Origin: Branchiostoma floridae
Taxonomy: Eukaryota; Chordata; Leptocardii; Amphioxiformes; Branchiostomatidae
Direction: 5' to 3'
Length of the DNA stretch: 64,000 nt
Assembly (NCBI RefSeq): GCF_000003815.2
Contig: NC_049997.1
Span: 15,705,373 to 15,769,372 of the forward strand
The notes beneath the pieces are model-generated. The model did not search any database and was not told the DNA's origin. It worked only from the letters and a program-made list of their open reading frames with translations. A program made the position numbers and the translations under genes. Below are positions 11,520 through 34,375 of the stretch, in pieces (position 1 is the stretch's first letter; each line of letters begins with the position of its first letter).

Positions 11520-11790
11520 ACCAAGAAGGCCCCCTTTTATTTTTCAATAAGTGCGATGGGTTCTTTAACGTGTTCGAAATGTAACTCTCCTCAAACACGG
11601 GACTTCATTTCAACGTCCTATCTGAGGTACGTCGGTAACCAAAGCTAGATACTAATATTCACCTGAGCGAAGTGAGTAAATAAGAGTACAGTGGCTTTCC
11701 CAAGGTCACAAATGTCGGGAGTACTTGACTCGAACAACAGGGTACTCAAACTCGAGACTCACAGCCTGTCATTTCTTTGGTCGGCGCTAG
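11520..11790 (-). mobile_element. SINE copy (minus strand), related to the copy at 48442
   Basis: Read on the minus strand it contains TTCGAGTC (B-box like), TTGGGAAAG-CAC, ATAGGACGTTGAAATG and CACGTTAAAGAACCC. These occur in the same order in the better preserved SINE at 48442-48926. It is a degraded tRNA-derived SINE. Confidence 0.6.
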
Positions 11791-12490
11791 GAGTGTCACA
11801 GTGAAAAATAACACTGACAAGCTATGGGCGAGCAGATAAATGTGAAAATTCATAATAAAAAAATCTTATGTTAAATAGTTCATCATAATGATTTGGTTTA
11901 ATGATTGAATTGTGCATCCATTGGTTAGCGTAATGCATTGTGGGTAACATGTCAAAGTTGAAGGCCCCCTGAGACAAAAACAAAACATCTCAGAGTCTGT
12001 ACATTTACCAAACATGGTATATACGAAAGAACTCCTAACAATTTAGAGGCCATCATGTGTGACATATCAATAGAGTAGGGAACCGGATGTAACCAACCGG
12101 AAGGAAGAAATAGAGATCATCTTTCGAGCTGAGAAAGACTGTGGAAGTAACGCCTCCACAGAATAAACAAAAACACATTGGGTCAATGACCGCTGAAAGC
12201 AACAACTCAAATGTAAACATCGTATCATATTTCACATTTCAAGGTCAAGTCGAGTCAAAACGTGTATTGTTTACTCAAATACAAAAATACTCTTCGGGGG
12301 TACTTCGAATGAGAGCACCGGATATGCCACGTCATACAAACTCGTGGTTTCGATAATGACGTAGCTACTTCCTGTGTGATCTCTATATATTGCGCAGCGT
12401 AAACGCTGGTAAATCATAAGAACATCTTACGGGGTCCATGCTACATCCGTATTGAAAGGCCTTTGTGTGCTTTTACCTCGTGCTTAAATC

Positions 12491-13871
12491 ATGAAGTTCT
12501 TCGTAACGGCTACAGTTGTGTTTTCTTTGTGCATGTCAACACTGGCATTTTCTCCATGGGAGCGAGGAAGTCGCCATGGTTGGATGGGAGAGATTCAAAT
12601 GTTTCTCATTTTTTTTCTAGTTCCGACAAAATTTGCTTTCTGTGCACTGCATTAGTTTAGAGCCCTAGAGGGAGACATTCTCGACTGGACGACGAAAGTA
12701 GGTCTGTCTAAAAATTTGAAATGTCTTCGTAAAAATAAAACGTTGCTTTAAACAAATGGAGAAAGGGTTTCAAACTATTTACATTGGTGAAAGAAGAATT
12801 CATATTTCTTTCAAAGTTTAGATATTAAGCGTTGCGATGTTGAAGTCTTTCTGTTATGTACCCGCCAAAAAGGAAAATACTGATAAGACAAAACAATCAA
12901 CAAAAAGTAGGCAAAAAACGTGCATGCATGTTCCGTGTGTGATAGTGATATCGGATCATAATATTGATAATGATGATGATAATGTATTAGTTTTATTTGT
13001 ACAGGTTTGCTACCTCGCAGGCGTCCTCTTCCACGTCAAAGAGGTAAGATTTGATTTTTTTTCTTCAAGAAAATAGGCAAACAACGAGCTAGGGGGAACT
13101 AGATTATATATATTAAGTAATATACAAAGCCATACAATGTACTGGTCGGCGAGCAACGTTACAACGTAAGAAATATTGCTGAAATGCAAGCTCTCTTACA
13201 GTACGTGTATGATAATTTGATATGCATATGAACATATTCCCTAATTGTGTATATCAAACCCCTAACAACAGCTTGAAAGGATGCAACATTTTAAAAAAAT
13301 TGTTTATTTTTCCCAGAATGCCCCGACGGCATGCCCATGGTACAGTGCATGCTGGATCCGTGTGACGTAGCCACCTGTCCCGGCAACCCCCGCGCGAGGT
13401 GTGAGCATAACTTCTGTGGCGGATGTAACGCAGTGTTCTACGACAAGACCGGAGCGATGGCGGATTGTAACGGCGATGGTTTGTGTATTTTCACGTCATG
13501 TTAAACTCAAAAAGCAATTGTTATCTTCCATTGTCTGTATACTTTTTTCTTAATACTGTTCAATTTTTGCAAATGGTCGGCTTGGGCAAGAACTTGCAAA
13601 TGAAATTCAACATCATGAAACGTATGAAGCAATCACAGCAAATTAAAGATATTGATGAAAAAAAGTAGAATATAATTACATTCAGTGTGTGTGTTTCTAG
13701 GCGTCTCCCCCTCCCTTTCTCTCATGTAAAAATACAAATAAAGCTGTTTTGCTGTTGTTTAGGTGTGTGTGTGTGTGTCTCGGTACGTTTCGGTGTCTCG
13801 CTTTCGCCCTCCCCCTCCATCTCTCTCTCTCTTTTCCCCTCTCTCTTTCTCTCTTTCTCTCTCTCTCTGTG

Positions 13872-13911
<40 letters not shown>

Positions 13912-14658
13912 CCTGTCTCTCTCTCTCCCTGTCTCTCTCTCTCTGTCTCTCTTTCTCTCTCTCTCGCTTTCTCTTTCTCTTTCTCTTTCTCTCTCCCTTT
14001 CTCTTTTGGGTTGGGAATACAATGAATGAGGTCGTTTTTTGGCTCCTAGATGCGTAACCTTCTTCATAATGTGAAACCTAGGCTGCCCGGATGACAAGCC
14101 CATGGCCCGATGCATGATGGACCCGTGTGACGTCACGTCCTGCTCAGCCAATCCTGACGCCACCTGTGTGGCTGACTACTGTGGAGGGTGTAATGCAAAC
14201 TTCTTCGACAGATCCGGCGAACCAGCCTGTAAGGAACATTTTACTGTTGTCTTTCTTCTTCCTCTCCTTTCATCTGTCCATCCCTTCCTTTTTTTATCTT
14301 CGCCAAGAAGGTTGTAAAAAAATTAATGCGCGCGCTGATATCATCCATAAAATTTACTTGCTGTAGCCTTAGTACAACATATAAATCGTGTAAACAGGAT
14401 GACTGGTAACCAGTAGCCAGACCGAAATGATACTACTCTGCGAAACAAGAGGTCTCACTTTTCGTCGCCATTTTGACAGGTTGTGGCGGTGAAGGGCAGT
14501 CATGTGACACCGGGCGGCCAATAGGGAGGCAGGACGACTGTACCTGTCAGAGAGGCTTGGTGTGTTTTCCAAACGAGGGGTCTTTTACCAAAGGGACGTG
14601 CCAAACTGAGGAGTGGGTGGAAGAAAACGGAGGGCTACCACCTCAACCTATCGGTTAA
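12491..14658 (+). CDS. Secreted cysteine-rich protein with two CGGCNA repeats
   Basis: The ATG at 12491 starts a signal peptide (MKFFVTATVVFSLCMSTLA). Later coding exons are 13005-13043, 13317-13478, 14082-14228 and 14480-14658. All internal exons are symmetric phase 1-1, which is typical of modules spread by exon shuffling. The 39-base exon encodes the basic peptide LLPRRRPLPRQR. The next two each encode one cysteine module of the form C-PD-x2-PM-x2-CM-x-DPCDV, ending CGGCNA-x-F-x-D-x-(T/S)G. The last exon encodes a different Cys-rich unit (GGEGQSC, then CTCQRGLVCFP) and a short acidic tail. The modules resemble Cys-rich repeats found in secreted invertebrate proteins, but no activity can be assigned. 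The join between the signal-peptide exon and 13005 is uncertain. The in-phase donor after CATG near 12578 is weak, and a 33-base symmetric exon near 12669-12701 is possible. Confidence 0.65.
13800..14010. repeat. CT microsatellite
   Basis: About 200 bases of (CT)n with CCCT and TTTCT interruptions in the intron between the two cysteine-module exons. It is a homopyrimidine strand, and the Leu/Ser/Arg-Glu open frames on it are artefacts. It abuts the polypyrimidine region before the acceptor at 14081. Confidence 0.9.
14286..14372. mobile_element. Single end of MITE family 1
   Basis: AATTAATGCGCGCGCTGATATCATCC, then ATAAAATTTACTTGCTGTAGCC, is the right terminus of the family at 5429-5894. No partner terminus is nearby. 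Confidence 0.6.
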
Positions 14659-16930
14659 GCTATGCATTGTGTATTATGCAGTCTTCCGTGTACTTATGGT
14701 CTCATAGATGAATTTTTTTCTTCCCATAGACTTTTATGTCATAATACGTGTTTTACATGGACGTGTTCATAATGAAGCTACAGCTAGTGTCAGCATATTT
14801 TTCATTCTATGTTTAGCATATTTACCCCATATCGTAGGAAAAAATTGCCAACGCCAAATAGACATACGTTCTTTGTTTATAGCAAGTCAAGTCAAAGTTT
14901 ATTGCGAAACAATTGCAACGGGTACTTACAAACTACAATTGGTCAATCCACACAAAAGGCATTTTTTTAGCTGTTACTGTACAACCGCACCACTCAGAAC
15001 CCAGGACTGTGTACCTCCGACTTAGCGCGTGGCTGCCAAACTTTACCTGCTAATTTTTCAGATGCAAACAAGCTTTCACCGACCTAACTTTTGAGATCAG
15101 TTTGCCTGTTTGAAAGAGAATTCCTCACAGCTAAACACAAGCTTCGTGCAGCCGTTTATTAATCTTTTTAGCTTGGACTTATAATCTACATTGTCATTGT
15201 CCTTGCGTAGTGTCATAGTCTACATGGACCGTCTGACAGAATATATTTTAGGAGTAATACATCAATGAGACTTTAAATTACAGAGATAGTACAACACTTA
15301 TCATAGCTGCTACAGTTTTCAATCGTCCATCTACTATTTGCAATTGTACTCCGTCACTGAAGGGAAATTCTTCTGCCACGTTCCGCACATCTAATTTGTC
15401 GTGAGCATGGCAAAGACGAAAATAGGCCACCTACTTTAGTACGCCCCCTTTCGTACCTGAACTGTAGTGCAGGCAGTTAACTTTAGTTGAACCGCAAAGG
15501 TATGTAGCAATCATGGAATCAAAATAAAGAATTTATACAAAAATCATGCCATCGTTTCAAATGTTGGTGCTTTTGTTTCGTATTTTTTCTTCAGCTCTTC
15601 TTTTCCACAACACTGTGCAAAAGGCCTATGACCTTTTAAGTTAAGCCTTTTGTGTTATGTGTTTTATGCATGGTTGCACCACATAATGACAGCTTTCAGT
15701 GAGTTGTACAACCAGATGTCTGTGGTGTGGTGTAAGTCATACTTTGCTAAGCTTACATTCCCGAATTATATGCAAATAGTCAGTTGTACACTCTTTTACA
15801 CAGTAAGGTCTCACTGTCGCCTCTTGTAGCGTAACGGTTAGAGTAATCAAACTACGTTGTTTACTTTGGTAAAGGCACTATATAAACAAATGACAGAAAA
15901 AAATGTAAATAACATCAGAAACCTAACTTAAGTCCACCATACTGCTGTTGTTCCTTATTCTATTACATTGTATCGTGCATATTTTTGATACGTTCGTACA
16001 GCTTTTGATAGAGATAACGAGATAATAACCAACTGTACCACTCTTGTTATTATATCTTTTTGTGATACAAGCACCAAGAATGGCCATGGATGGATGTAGT
16101 GAAGGTCACATACTGTTAGGAACATACCATATACTTAGCGGGGGGAGTCAATGTTTCTATGGCGAATCTGTTCTGCTCCATATTAGTACAAAGCTGGTAC
16201 TGCTAGTATCTTTTTATTGTGTGAAATATGTACCACCGTATAAAAGGGCAATGCATTTGGATAGTATACATCATAAAAAGACCATTTATTCCCCCCTGAA
16301 CAAATAAATTGTTCGAACTACGCCATTTTCCTTCAGAAAAAAGTAGTTGAACTTGTTCTGTGTGCGGGGTCTTGTTTTTTCTTCTTCTTTAATCAAGAAA
16401 TATGTCTTATAACGGCCCTTTAAGGAAGAAGGCGAGGACATCATGTGAGATACAGGTACGGTGCTTTCTTAATTTTTGTAGCCTCCACCAGGCCTTGTCA
16501 AAGGGGTTCGTGGATATGGACAGTAGAATTTGGCAAAAATATGGGTGGGGGTAATTTGCCAAGAGTGTCAGTTCATGGGAGGGTAACATTTCAACAAATC
16601 TTACTCTTTTGGAGCCAAACTTCCCAGGCAAAACATTTTCCCCATAGTTAGGGTACTTAATCTGGTACAATCAATGTTACGTACACTGTAGTCTAAGCAT
16701 ATAAACATGTAGGTTCGGCTTTTTGGTAATGAAGAAAATGTAGGATTGTATAGCTACAGTCGGTTATTACAGACACATAATTGATATAAATTTTCATAAT
16801 GATAATAATAATCAAAGGCTTGAGTGGTAGATGTCAGAAAAGACACTGCAGTCAGGAGACGACGACGACGTCCAACCTCAACATCTGCTTGGAGACTACA
16901 TTTGTACTTGATATTTTATTCAAGTCAAAC
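14659..16930. other. Intergenic DNA, no gene recognised
   Basis: Mostly AT-rich sequence with short open frames lacking family features. TTTATTGCGAAACAATTGCA at 14899-14918 resembles the dispersed sequence near 391-410. AATAAA at 15523-15528 is the first clear polyadenylation signal after the cysteine-rich gene but is 865 bases downstream. Confidence 0.45.
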
Positions 16931-16934
16931 ACAG

Positions 16935-16954
16935 ACACACACACGTGTACACAG

Positions 16955-17023
<69 letters not shown>

Positions 17024-17055
17024 AACACTCAGACAAACGCACGCACACATATATG
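16935..17055. repeat. CA microsatellite
   Basis: An interrupted (CA)n tract upstream of the first CMAS-A coding exon. Thr/His open frames across it are artefacts. Confidence 0.9.
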
Positions 17056-17308
17056 TACACACAGCACATACCCACGTATTTTTCCAGCGACCCGTGAAGC
17101 CTGGTAGAGGCTAGAGATACCAGCCGAACCACTACCACCCACCTGTTTTACCCAGAGTGCATTGCGGTAAACTTGCCGAAACGTCATATACTAGCACTGC
17201 ACTCTCACACGTAAATGCCAATGCCACCGCTGCGAAACGTAGTGTGTTTTAAAACTAAATTAGTTTGATTTATTTGATCGGTTGTCTCCACACGTACAGA
17301 GGCTAAAC

Positions 17309-28674
<11,366 letters not shown>

Positions 28675-28714
28675 AGTGCTTATGTGACTAAAATACAACA
28701 GTTCCTTATTTCTG

Positions 28715-29005
28715 AACTAGGTAGTATAGTTTAACTGTAATATCCAACACAAAAATTGGACTCACCCAAATTTTCGACTGAACAGCATCAGTCTTTGTCA
28801 AGGAATGAACAATATCCACTGCTGTCGTGTCGTGAACAATACACTGCTGTCGTGACGTCACGTTATGCAGATAGAACACGTGACTCAGTAAGTAGTGAAT
28901 CAAAGGTTGCATGAAGTCTGTTGCGCCCACCGTCTCTGTTAATGGATGGTTGTAAAGCTGTGAGGTGCTGTTCAGTCGCAAAATTTGGGGGAGTCCAATT
29001 TATGT
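28715..29005 (-). mobile_element. Penelope-like element flanking sequence
   Basis: TAACTGTAATATCCAACACA, then CCCAAATTTTCGACTGAACAGCA, GTCTTTGTCAAGGAATGAACAA and CACGTGACTCAGTAAGTAG, match on the opposite strand the sequences at 39180-39360 and 61145-61330. The last of these directly adjoins a Penelope GIY-YIG fragment. The assignment to Penelope-like elements rests on that linkage. Confidence 0.55.
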
Positions 29006-30352
29006 GTTAGAAATTTCTTTTAAACTAGATAATGACTTCTAGCAACACAGATGAACTTTTCAGTTAAGTTCCTGATTACAAGTAACCATTCAAACGTTTG
29101 GTGAGTGATCGATGTTATTAAACATTGGATCTTACAAATCATACTTGTAGATACGTAGATGATGGTTAGACGTCCAGGTAATAAGATATGCCAAAAATCA
29201 GTTACTCAAGCAACTGGATTATGATTTTGGAAACGGTTTTGAAACAACATCCATTTCAAGTTGCTTGAGTAATTCATATTTGGGATACTTTAAGTTCTAT
29301 ACTATACCCATTGCATACGGCTGCAAGTTTTTTTCTGCTGTTTTCATACTGTTTTCTGCTTTTAAAAATAACGTAGTAAGTTTTAAAGTCACCATACCAA
29401 GCAATGTATTGTGTAAGCGTAAGACGCATTTTATCTCTTCAGTAATATGATATAATACATGCAGTATAATTGCAGTAATTCTATACTATTAAATCTCGGA
29501 GGAAAAGGTAACGTTAGAACACTGCAAGTACATTTTATGTATCGTTTGCAGACTCTACAAGATTTTTAACTTAAAATATACACCACAAACGTAGCAATAA
29601 GAATTGAAGTGACCAAATATTGTATCATAGCCAACAGCTGTAACAGTACAAAGTGACAGTAGTGCGATAGACTGGCGTCATTTACAAATTGACGTGGCTA
29701 CCAAACTTTTACTATAGAACTAGTTTCACTTCTTGAACTAAGGTCATGGTTTAATTAGTGTCATGGAGTGAAGCATATATCCATGAACAAGATCTAGAAT
29801 TTATTGAAGTTATTGCGCTTATATAATCATATTCTATAGAATTATTGTCGATACACAATAAAGCTACGTAAGTTCCTTTACATTATTTGTATTTAATTCA
29901 AGGGGTTTGTGTACTCCACTTTACATATATAATATCTAATAGACTAAGTGCAGTCTACCATGCAGTTTTAGATATCTATATTGAATACAGCTTCTTTCCA
30001 AAACATCAGATTGTCTTTAAACACTAGTGTTGGTGGTTTTCATGTTTGTAGTTACCAAAAAATGCAAATTGCCATACAATGAAGTATATGTAGCGTTTTG
30101 AAACATTACAATCTATTTGAATATTACAATCAACGTTTAGAATTCAGTTCTAGAAATAAAATCTACTATGAGATAGTGAAATATGATGAAATCTATATTC
30201 TTAAGGACAAAATCTATACTAATTAAGCTCAAAGCTACACGTATTCTTAAAACATAGCTACACCAGTTCACACGCATCTAAGCAATCTATTTCAAAGACC
30301 TTGTTATTGGTCGTATCTGTTCAGTATATTGTACAACGGATTCTGACACAAG
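29006..30352. other. AT-rich intergenic DNA between the two CMAS genes
   Basis: No gene recognised. 29640-29770 resembles the interior of MITE family 1. AATAAA near 29858 is the first clear polyadenylation signal after CMAS-A but is over 1.1 kb beyond its stop. Confidence 0.4.
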
Positions 30353-30805
30353 TTAAAGGAAAACAGCAAATTTATCTTTGTGAAACCAAGGAGGTTTGTG
30401 AAATAGTTCCACGTGGTACCTGTGACCGCAGGAATTACTTTTTTCAAATGACGTAATCGACAGATCACATGGGAAATATGCGTATTCATCCGCGGTGCAA
30501 CCCCAATGGATATTGACGACACGTTTATAACAAGTGATGAATCCTGAACTTTTAAGGTCGCAGAACACAGTATCCATTCGCGCCAGGGGGTCTATGACGC
30601 AGTACATAAAGTAGTTCGGCCAGAATTCTTGAAGACTTGGTAGAAAACCGTATGTAAGACGCCTCAAAGTGTAAACTATGCTGTTTGGTGTAGGAATATG
30701 ACGATGAGATTGTATGATTTGGTTTGTGAAGGTTTTCCAGTTCGTGAAAGGGGCGCCTTTAGGCCGAACGTGCTGCAGCTCATTTAACCTCCGCAGAGCG
30801 GCGTT
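30353..30805 (-). CDS. Unassigned 151-codon open frame, possible exon
   Basis: On the minus strand, a frame without a stop runs from a TGA ending at 30806 to a TAA at 30353. The composition is protein-like, rich in Trp, Phe, Tyr and Cys: GAPFTNWKTFTNQIIQSH, LQEFWPNYFMYCVIDPLA, ADEYAYFPCDLSITSFEK, then GHRYHVELFHKPPWFHKD. No clear ATG is in place, so it would be an internal or terminal exon. FPCD-x-SI-x2-F followed by YH recalls the conserved FPCE...YH stretch of the Maelstrom domain, but this is a weak, memory-based resemblance. A possible upstream exon (30941-31098, encoding NTAWELRNNPGIKLSTHHKN) has stop codons near its end. It could equally be a decayed gene. Confidence 0.35.
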   Translation of the reverse strand, partial: NAALRRLNELQHVRPKGAPFTNWKTFTNQIIQSHRHIPTPNSIVYTLRRLTYGFLPSLQEFWPNYFMYCVIDPLARMDTVFCDLKSSGFITCYKRVVNIHWGCTADEYAYFPCDLSITSFEKSNSCGHRYHVELFHKPPWFHKDKFAVFL

Positions 30806-31288
30806 TCAAATAGGACATGAGAATTCAATACACAAATAGATTTGTTTTTGTTTTTTAAACATATTTTGTAGTCATTCCTTCAAATCAAACACATTCGTGT
30901 TTTTTTTATATATCTCTAGTGCACGGTAGTATATTCTTACCACGTTGTCAAAGCCAGTCACCCTGTGGCCCTTATCTATAGAAATCCCCGTGGGCAGAAA
31001 ACTGTGTTCTGCTACCTTTGAAGATCTTGTTTTTATGATGCGTAGACAACTTTATCCCCGGATTGTTCCTGAGTTCCCATGCTGTGTTGAAGCATGATCT
31101 AGAAAATAAAACAACAAAATGCATTATTAGAATAAGAACTATTGCTGTTAAAATTCTTACATAAATTTTTTTTCGTGCTAACGTTCAAACTCTATGTCTA
31201 ATATTTTCATAAACAGTTTCTTAGGTCGGTATAGCATAGGGTTTAATAATTATTCGTACGCAACCAGCGAAGTCTCATTCGGCTACAT

Positions 31289-31441
31289 ACTGTAAATGCA
31301 GAAACTTTCGCGGTGGTTTAATGTTCGCGGTTTTTGCAGACATTTTCCATGGTGCTGTCGCGAACTTAAAACCACCGCGAAAAGTCATTTTTTCCAGCTA
31401 CCGCCAAATTGAATCCCCGCGAACTTAAATGCATTTACAGC
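31289..31441. mobile_element. MITE family 3, short copy
   Basis: Starts ACTGTAAATGCAGAAAC and ends AAATGCATTTACAG, with internal GCGGTTT...AAACCACCGCG inverted repeats, like 6879-7070. It directly precedes the 42-bp minisatellite. Confidence 0.85.
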
Positions 31442-31494
31442 ACAGCAAGAAGAAGTATCTCTCTTGTCAGGAGCTTTTAAAAAGATGTGGGATA

Positions 31495-31815
31495 GGCATC
31501 GAAACGTAAAGCCGATGTTAGGTTGTCCAGCTGCTAGGCATCGAAACGTAAAGCAGGTGTTAGGTTGTCCAGCTGCTAGGCATCGAAACGTAAAACAGGT
31601 GTTAGGTTGTCCAGCTGCTAGGCATCGAAACGTAAAGCAGGTGTTAGGTTGTCCAGCTGCTAGGCATCGAAACGTAAAGCAGGTGTTAGGTTGTCCAGCT
31701 GCTAGGCATCGAAATGTAAAGCAGGTGTTAGGTTGTCCAGCTGCTAGGCATCGAAACGTAAAGCAGGTGTTAGGTTGTCCAGCTGCTAGGCATCGAAACG
31801 TAAGCAGCTGTTAGG
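31495..31815 (+). repeat. 42-bp minisatellite, seven full units plus a partial one
   Basis: The unit GGCATCGAAACGTAAAGCAG, then GTGTTAGGTTGTCCAGCTGCTA, is repeated with very few changes. The unit length is a multiple of three and stays open in one frame, which reads RHRNVKQVLGCPAA over and over (31464-31814). No splice sites or flanking protein support coding, so I treat it as a repeat. Confidence 0.95.
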
Positions 31816-32435
31816 TCGCCCAGCAGGTGCTAGGTGCCCTGCAGAGCGCTTGGTGTGTTATTTAACAAATTTACCTTATAGGTGGTTTAGTATCTCTGAA
31901 TTCCTGAAGCCCCAAAAGTCGACTTGTCTTTCGAATATCTAGTAGAGATGGCGGCGTGAAAAGCTTCGCCAAGAAAGTTATGTTTTCGGCAGTCTTCGTG
32001 CATGCATGTGTCGTCTGTCAACACGATAACTCGAGAATACCTGCCAGTGGATGGATGGTCTTGATACTCGGAATGTTGTTAGGTTTGGACCTTGAAATGG
32101 TTCGATTTTGGTACGTCTAGCGGCTTTCTCTGGTACTGCATTGGAATTTTCATCTTTGATATCTCGTGGTTGGTACATGTTTCGGTCTTTAGTCGATAGA
32201 TAGCTCTTGTGCTCGGAAAGAAGTGGCGGTACATGGATACTCTAACAGCTTTCTTTGTGAGCGTTTTAGTTGTAGTCTTCGACATAGGATAATTTAATCG
32301 CTCAACGCCACATTTGACGGCATGACAATACATTTGTCTTCAAGTATTTTGTGTCCTGAGGTACTTTGGTATATTTAAGGTATGGTAATGTTACACATCT
32401 GACTGTGTGGAATATGTAACATCTACTGACCGAAA

Positions 32436-32589
32436 AAATCAGTAATGAAGAACTGCATAGAAAAACGAACACGAGACGGTTGTCTAATGAAATTGCCATC
32501 AGAAGACTAACATGGTTGGGCCATGTTCTGCGGATGTCGGGTAACTGTATCCCCAAAGTTGCTCTACAATGGGCCCTAAATGTATACTA
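32436..32589 (+). mobile_element. Non-LTR retrotransposon reverse transcriptase C-terminal fragment
   Basis: The plus-strand frame ISNEELHRKTNTRRLSNEIA, then IRRLTWLGHVLRMSGNCIPK, is the familiar post-RT region of animal non-LTR elements (IxNEELxxxT...I..R...WLGHVLRM). It ends at an in-frame stop shortly after. It is a short 5'-truncated fragment. Confidence 0.75.
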
Positions 32590-32599
32590 GTAACCAAAA

Positions 32600-33400
32600 A
32601 CGACACCACAGATATCTATGCATCATGCTAATAGTTTTATTTGCTATTCCATCATAGAGATAAATTGATATATAGAGTAGACAGATCATATTTCTTTAGG
32701 TCAACTTTAAATTAAATTTACAAACGTTCGTCTGATGACATTACGCAAAGATGCTTTCTAGCACAAGTCCAGATTATGATATTTTCTTCGTCTAGCAAAC
32801 TATCCACACAGACGCGAAAGTATGCAATGATGTAATTGACACACGTAATACTTTGCAATCTTGTTGTCACGTAAATAGGAACATTAAGTCATGGTCATAA
32901 CACTTTCTTCTTGTTGTACACATATCTACTGTCTGACTCCCACCATCAAAAAGATATAGAAACTGGTTCCATTGTAAAACACTGAATACGAATAATAATA
33001 TCATAATCGTTGAGGCAATAGTTGTTTGTTTAATTTCCATACTCTTAACCAAACACTAAGTGCTAAGCAAAAAAAAAAACACGTTAACAACAGCATGTAC
33101 TATTTCAATATAGTGGTTTCGTGTTTTTTTTTTATTACAATCATCAAAGTTACATTTTATTAAGGTGATGCAAGAAAGATTTTAATTCTAAAGGCTTGCC
33201 TTGAAAATAGATACACCTCTTCAAAGATGGGGCTTCTATTGACTTCCTCATTAATGTATTATGGAATTTGTACACAGATAAGTCTTCTAATCAGGTCCCA
33301 CAATATATTTCACCTTCTACCATATACATAAGACATCCATGGCACACCAACTAGGATCATAACTGCTAGCTTAAGAATTTAGGGACACCAGTTACCATTC
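32600..33400. other. AT-rich intergenic DNA, nothing recognised
   Basis: No exon-like frames, arrays or paired termini were found between the retroelement fragment and the 3' end of CMAS-B. Confidence 0.45.
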
Positions 33401-33406
33401 TTTATT
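33401..33406 (-). terminator. Candidate polyadenylation signal for the distal CMAS-B 3' exon
   Basis: TTTATT on the plus strand is AATAAA on the minus strand, 259 bases beyond the stop of the distal terminal exon (33665). Confidence 0.4.
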
Positions 33407-33499
33407 GAAGCACACCATTAGGGCTTTGCATAACATTACCCGGACCTTCATCTGCATTCAATTCAACGTTGTAGATATCAATTTTACTGCAAATAAGCC

Positions 33500-33650
33500 A
33501 CTTCAAAGTTGTAAGTGCGCATGTACATCGTAATTAAAGGTCAACGTATATGGCGCTGAAACTGAACTTTGACTTTTCACCTTATACCACAATGCACCTC
33601 GAATGCACATGCGCACTGTTAACTTGCCAAGACCAATATGCCATATAAGA
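33500..33650. repeat. Diverged GCGCATGT inverted repeat
   Basis: AAGTGCGCATGTACATCG...GCACATGCGCACTG forms an imperfect inverted pair related to the array at 36305-36740. It would lie in the 3'UTR of the distal CMAS-B transcript. Confidence 0.4.
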
Positions 33651-33664
33651 TGAATGGATGTAGA

Positions 33665-33820
33665 TTATATAGATGGGACGTCGCTTCCTACGGACTGGCT
33701 TTGAGAAAGGCTTCTTGTACGAGATTTCTTGGCCATGCCCTCTGACCGCTTCCTCTGGAAGTCGTCCCAGGTCTGCTCTGCTACGTCAACGTAGGCCGCC
33801 ATGTTGCCTTTCTCCAGAAC
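33665..33820 (-). CDS. CMAS: Alternative (distal) terminal exon of CMAS copy B
   Basis: On the minus strand, an AG acceptor (CATCACACAG) is followed by a 51-codon open exon and TAA. It joins in phase 0 to CMAS-B exon 10 (GAG CAG donor at 39416). It begins VLEKGNMAAYVDVAEQTWDD, which aligns with ILKEQGMKTYQLLADRTTDD of the proximal terminal exon at 36108-36257 and more weakly with LLLKCGVEPTLEARNETGNF of CMAS-A. It is therefore a duplicated last exon. Its tail is strongly basic (RKRSEGMAKKSRTR) followed by Ser/Gln (SLSQSQSVGS), which could act as a nuclear signal. Use of this exon instead of the proximal one would give 462 aa. Confidence 0.75.
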   Translation of the reverse strand, partial: VLEKGNMAAYVDVAEQTWDDFQRKRSEGMAKKSRTRSLSQSQSVGSDVPSI

Positions 33821-34100
33821 CTGTGTGATGGTGGCATAGAACGGTCAATGTTACCCAGAATGCAATACAACTGCACAGCAGGAAAAAGAGGTGACGAGGC
33901 AGCTCCCAGCATTCAATGCATGACAGACAAGAAGCTGAGAAAAGTGTTTTGTTACTTTTATACGGAAAATTCGCGAAAGCAATAGCAAGAAGAAGAAAAA
34001 AATACATGCTCCGAGCAAGATGATAAGACAACGCAAACTCTTTGTGAAGCGGATACGCCATTTAAACTTAAAAAAAGCAAAAAGTGAGGAAGGCGCCTTT

Positions 34101-34375
34101 TCCTACGCAGAGACATCCAACGGCGCCAACAAATCGCCTCTTGCCTGTACTCTGCTATCTCAATCGTCACCATCGGTTCCTGACCGCCCTGCTCATAAAT
34201 ATTTATGACCACTCCTTATATATGCGAGACCCCTTTTGAAAACTGAAAGGCCTATTCTCTGATTGGCTGACAGCTGGTTTGTGGCGACACCCACAGGAAT
34301 TGATGGTGACGGTTGAAATAGCAGTGTACAGACAAGAGGCAGTTTGCTAGCGCCGTTGGATGTCTCTGCGTATGA
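34101..34375. mobile_element. Inverted-repeat element with 80-base arms
   Basis: TACGCAGAGACATCCAACGG, then CGCCAACAAATCGCCTCTTG and a matching CAATCGTCACCATC, has its reverse complement at about 34300-34373. The loop contains TATATATG and TAAATATTTA. Noncoding, MITE-like, and lies between the two alternative last exons of CMAS-B. Confidence 0.8.

Noticed and set aside
13687-14163. Four long Leu/Ser/Arg/Glu frames
   Set aside because: They translate a CT microsatellite on both strands. The real exons are on either side of it.
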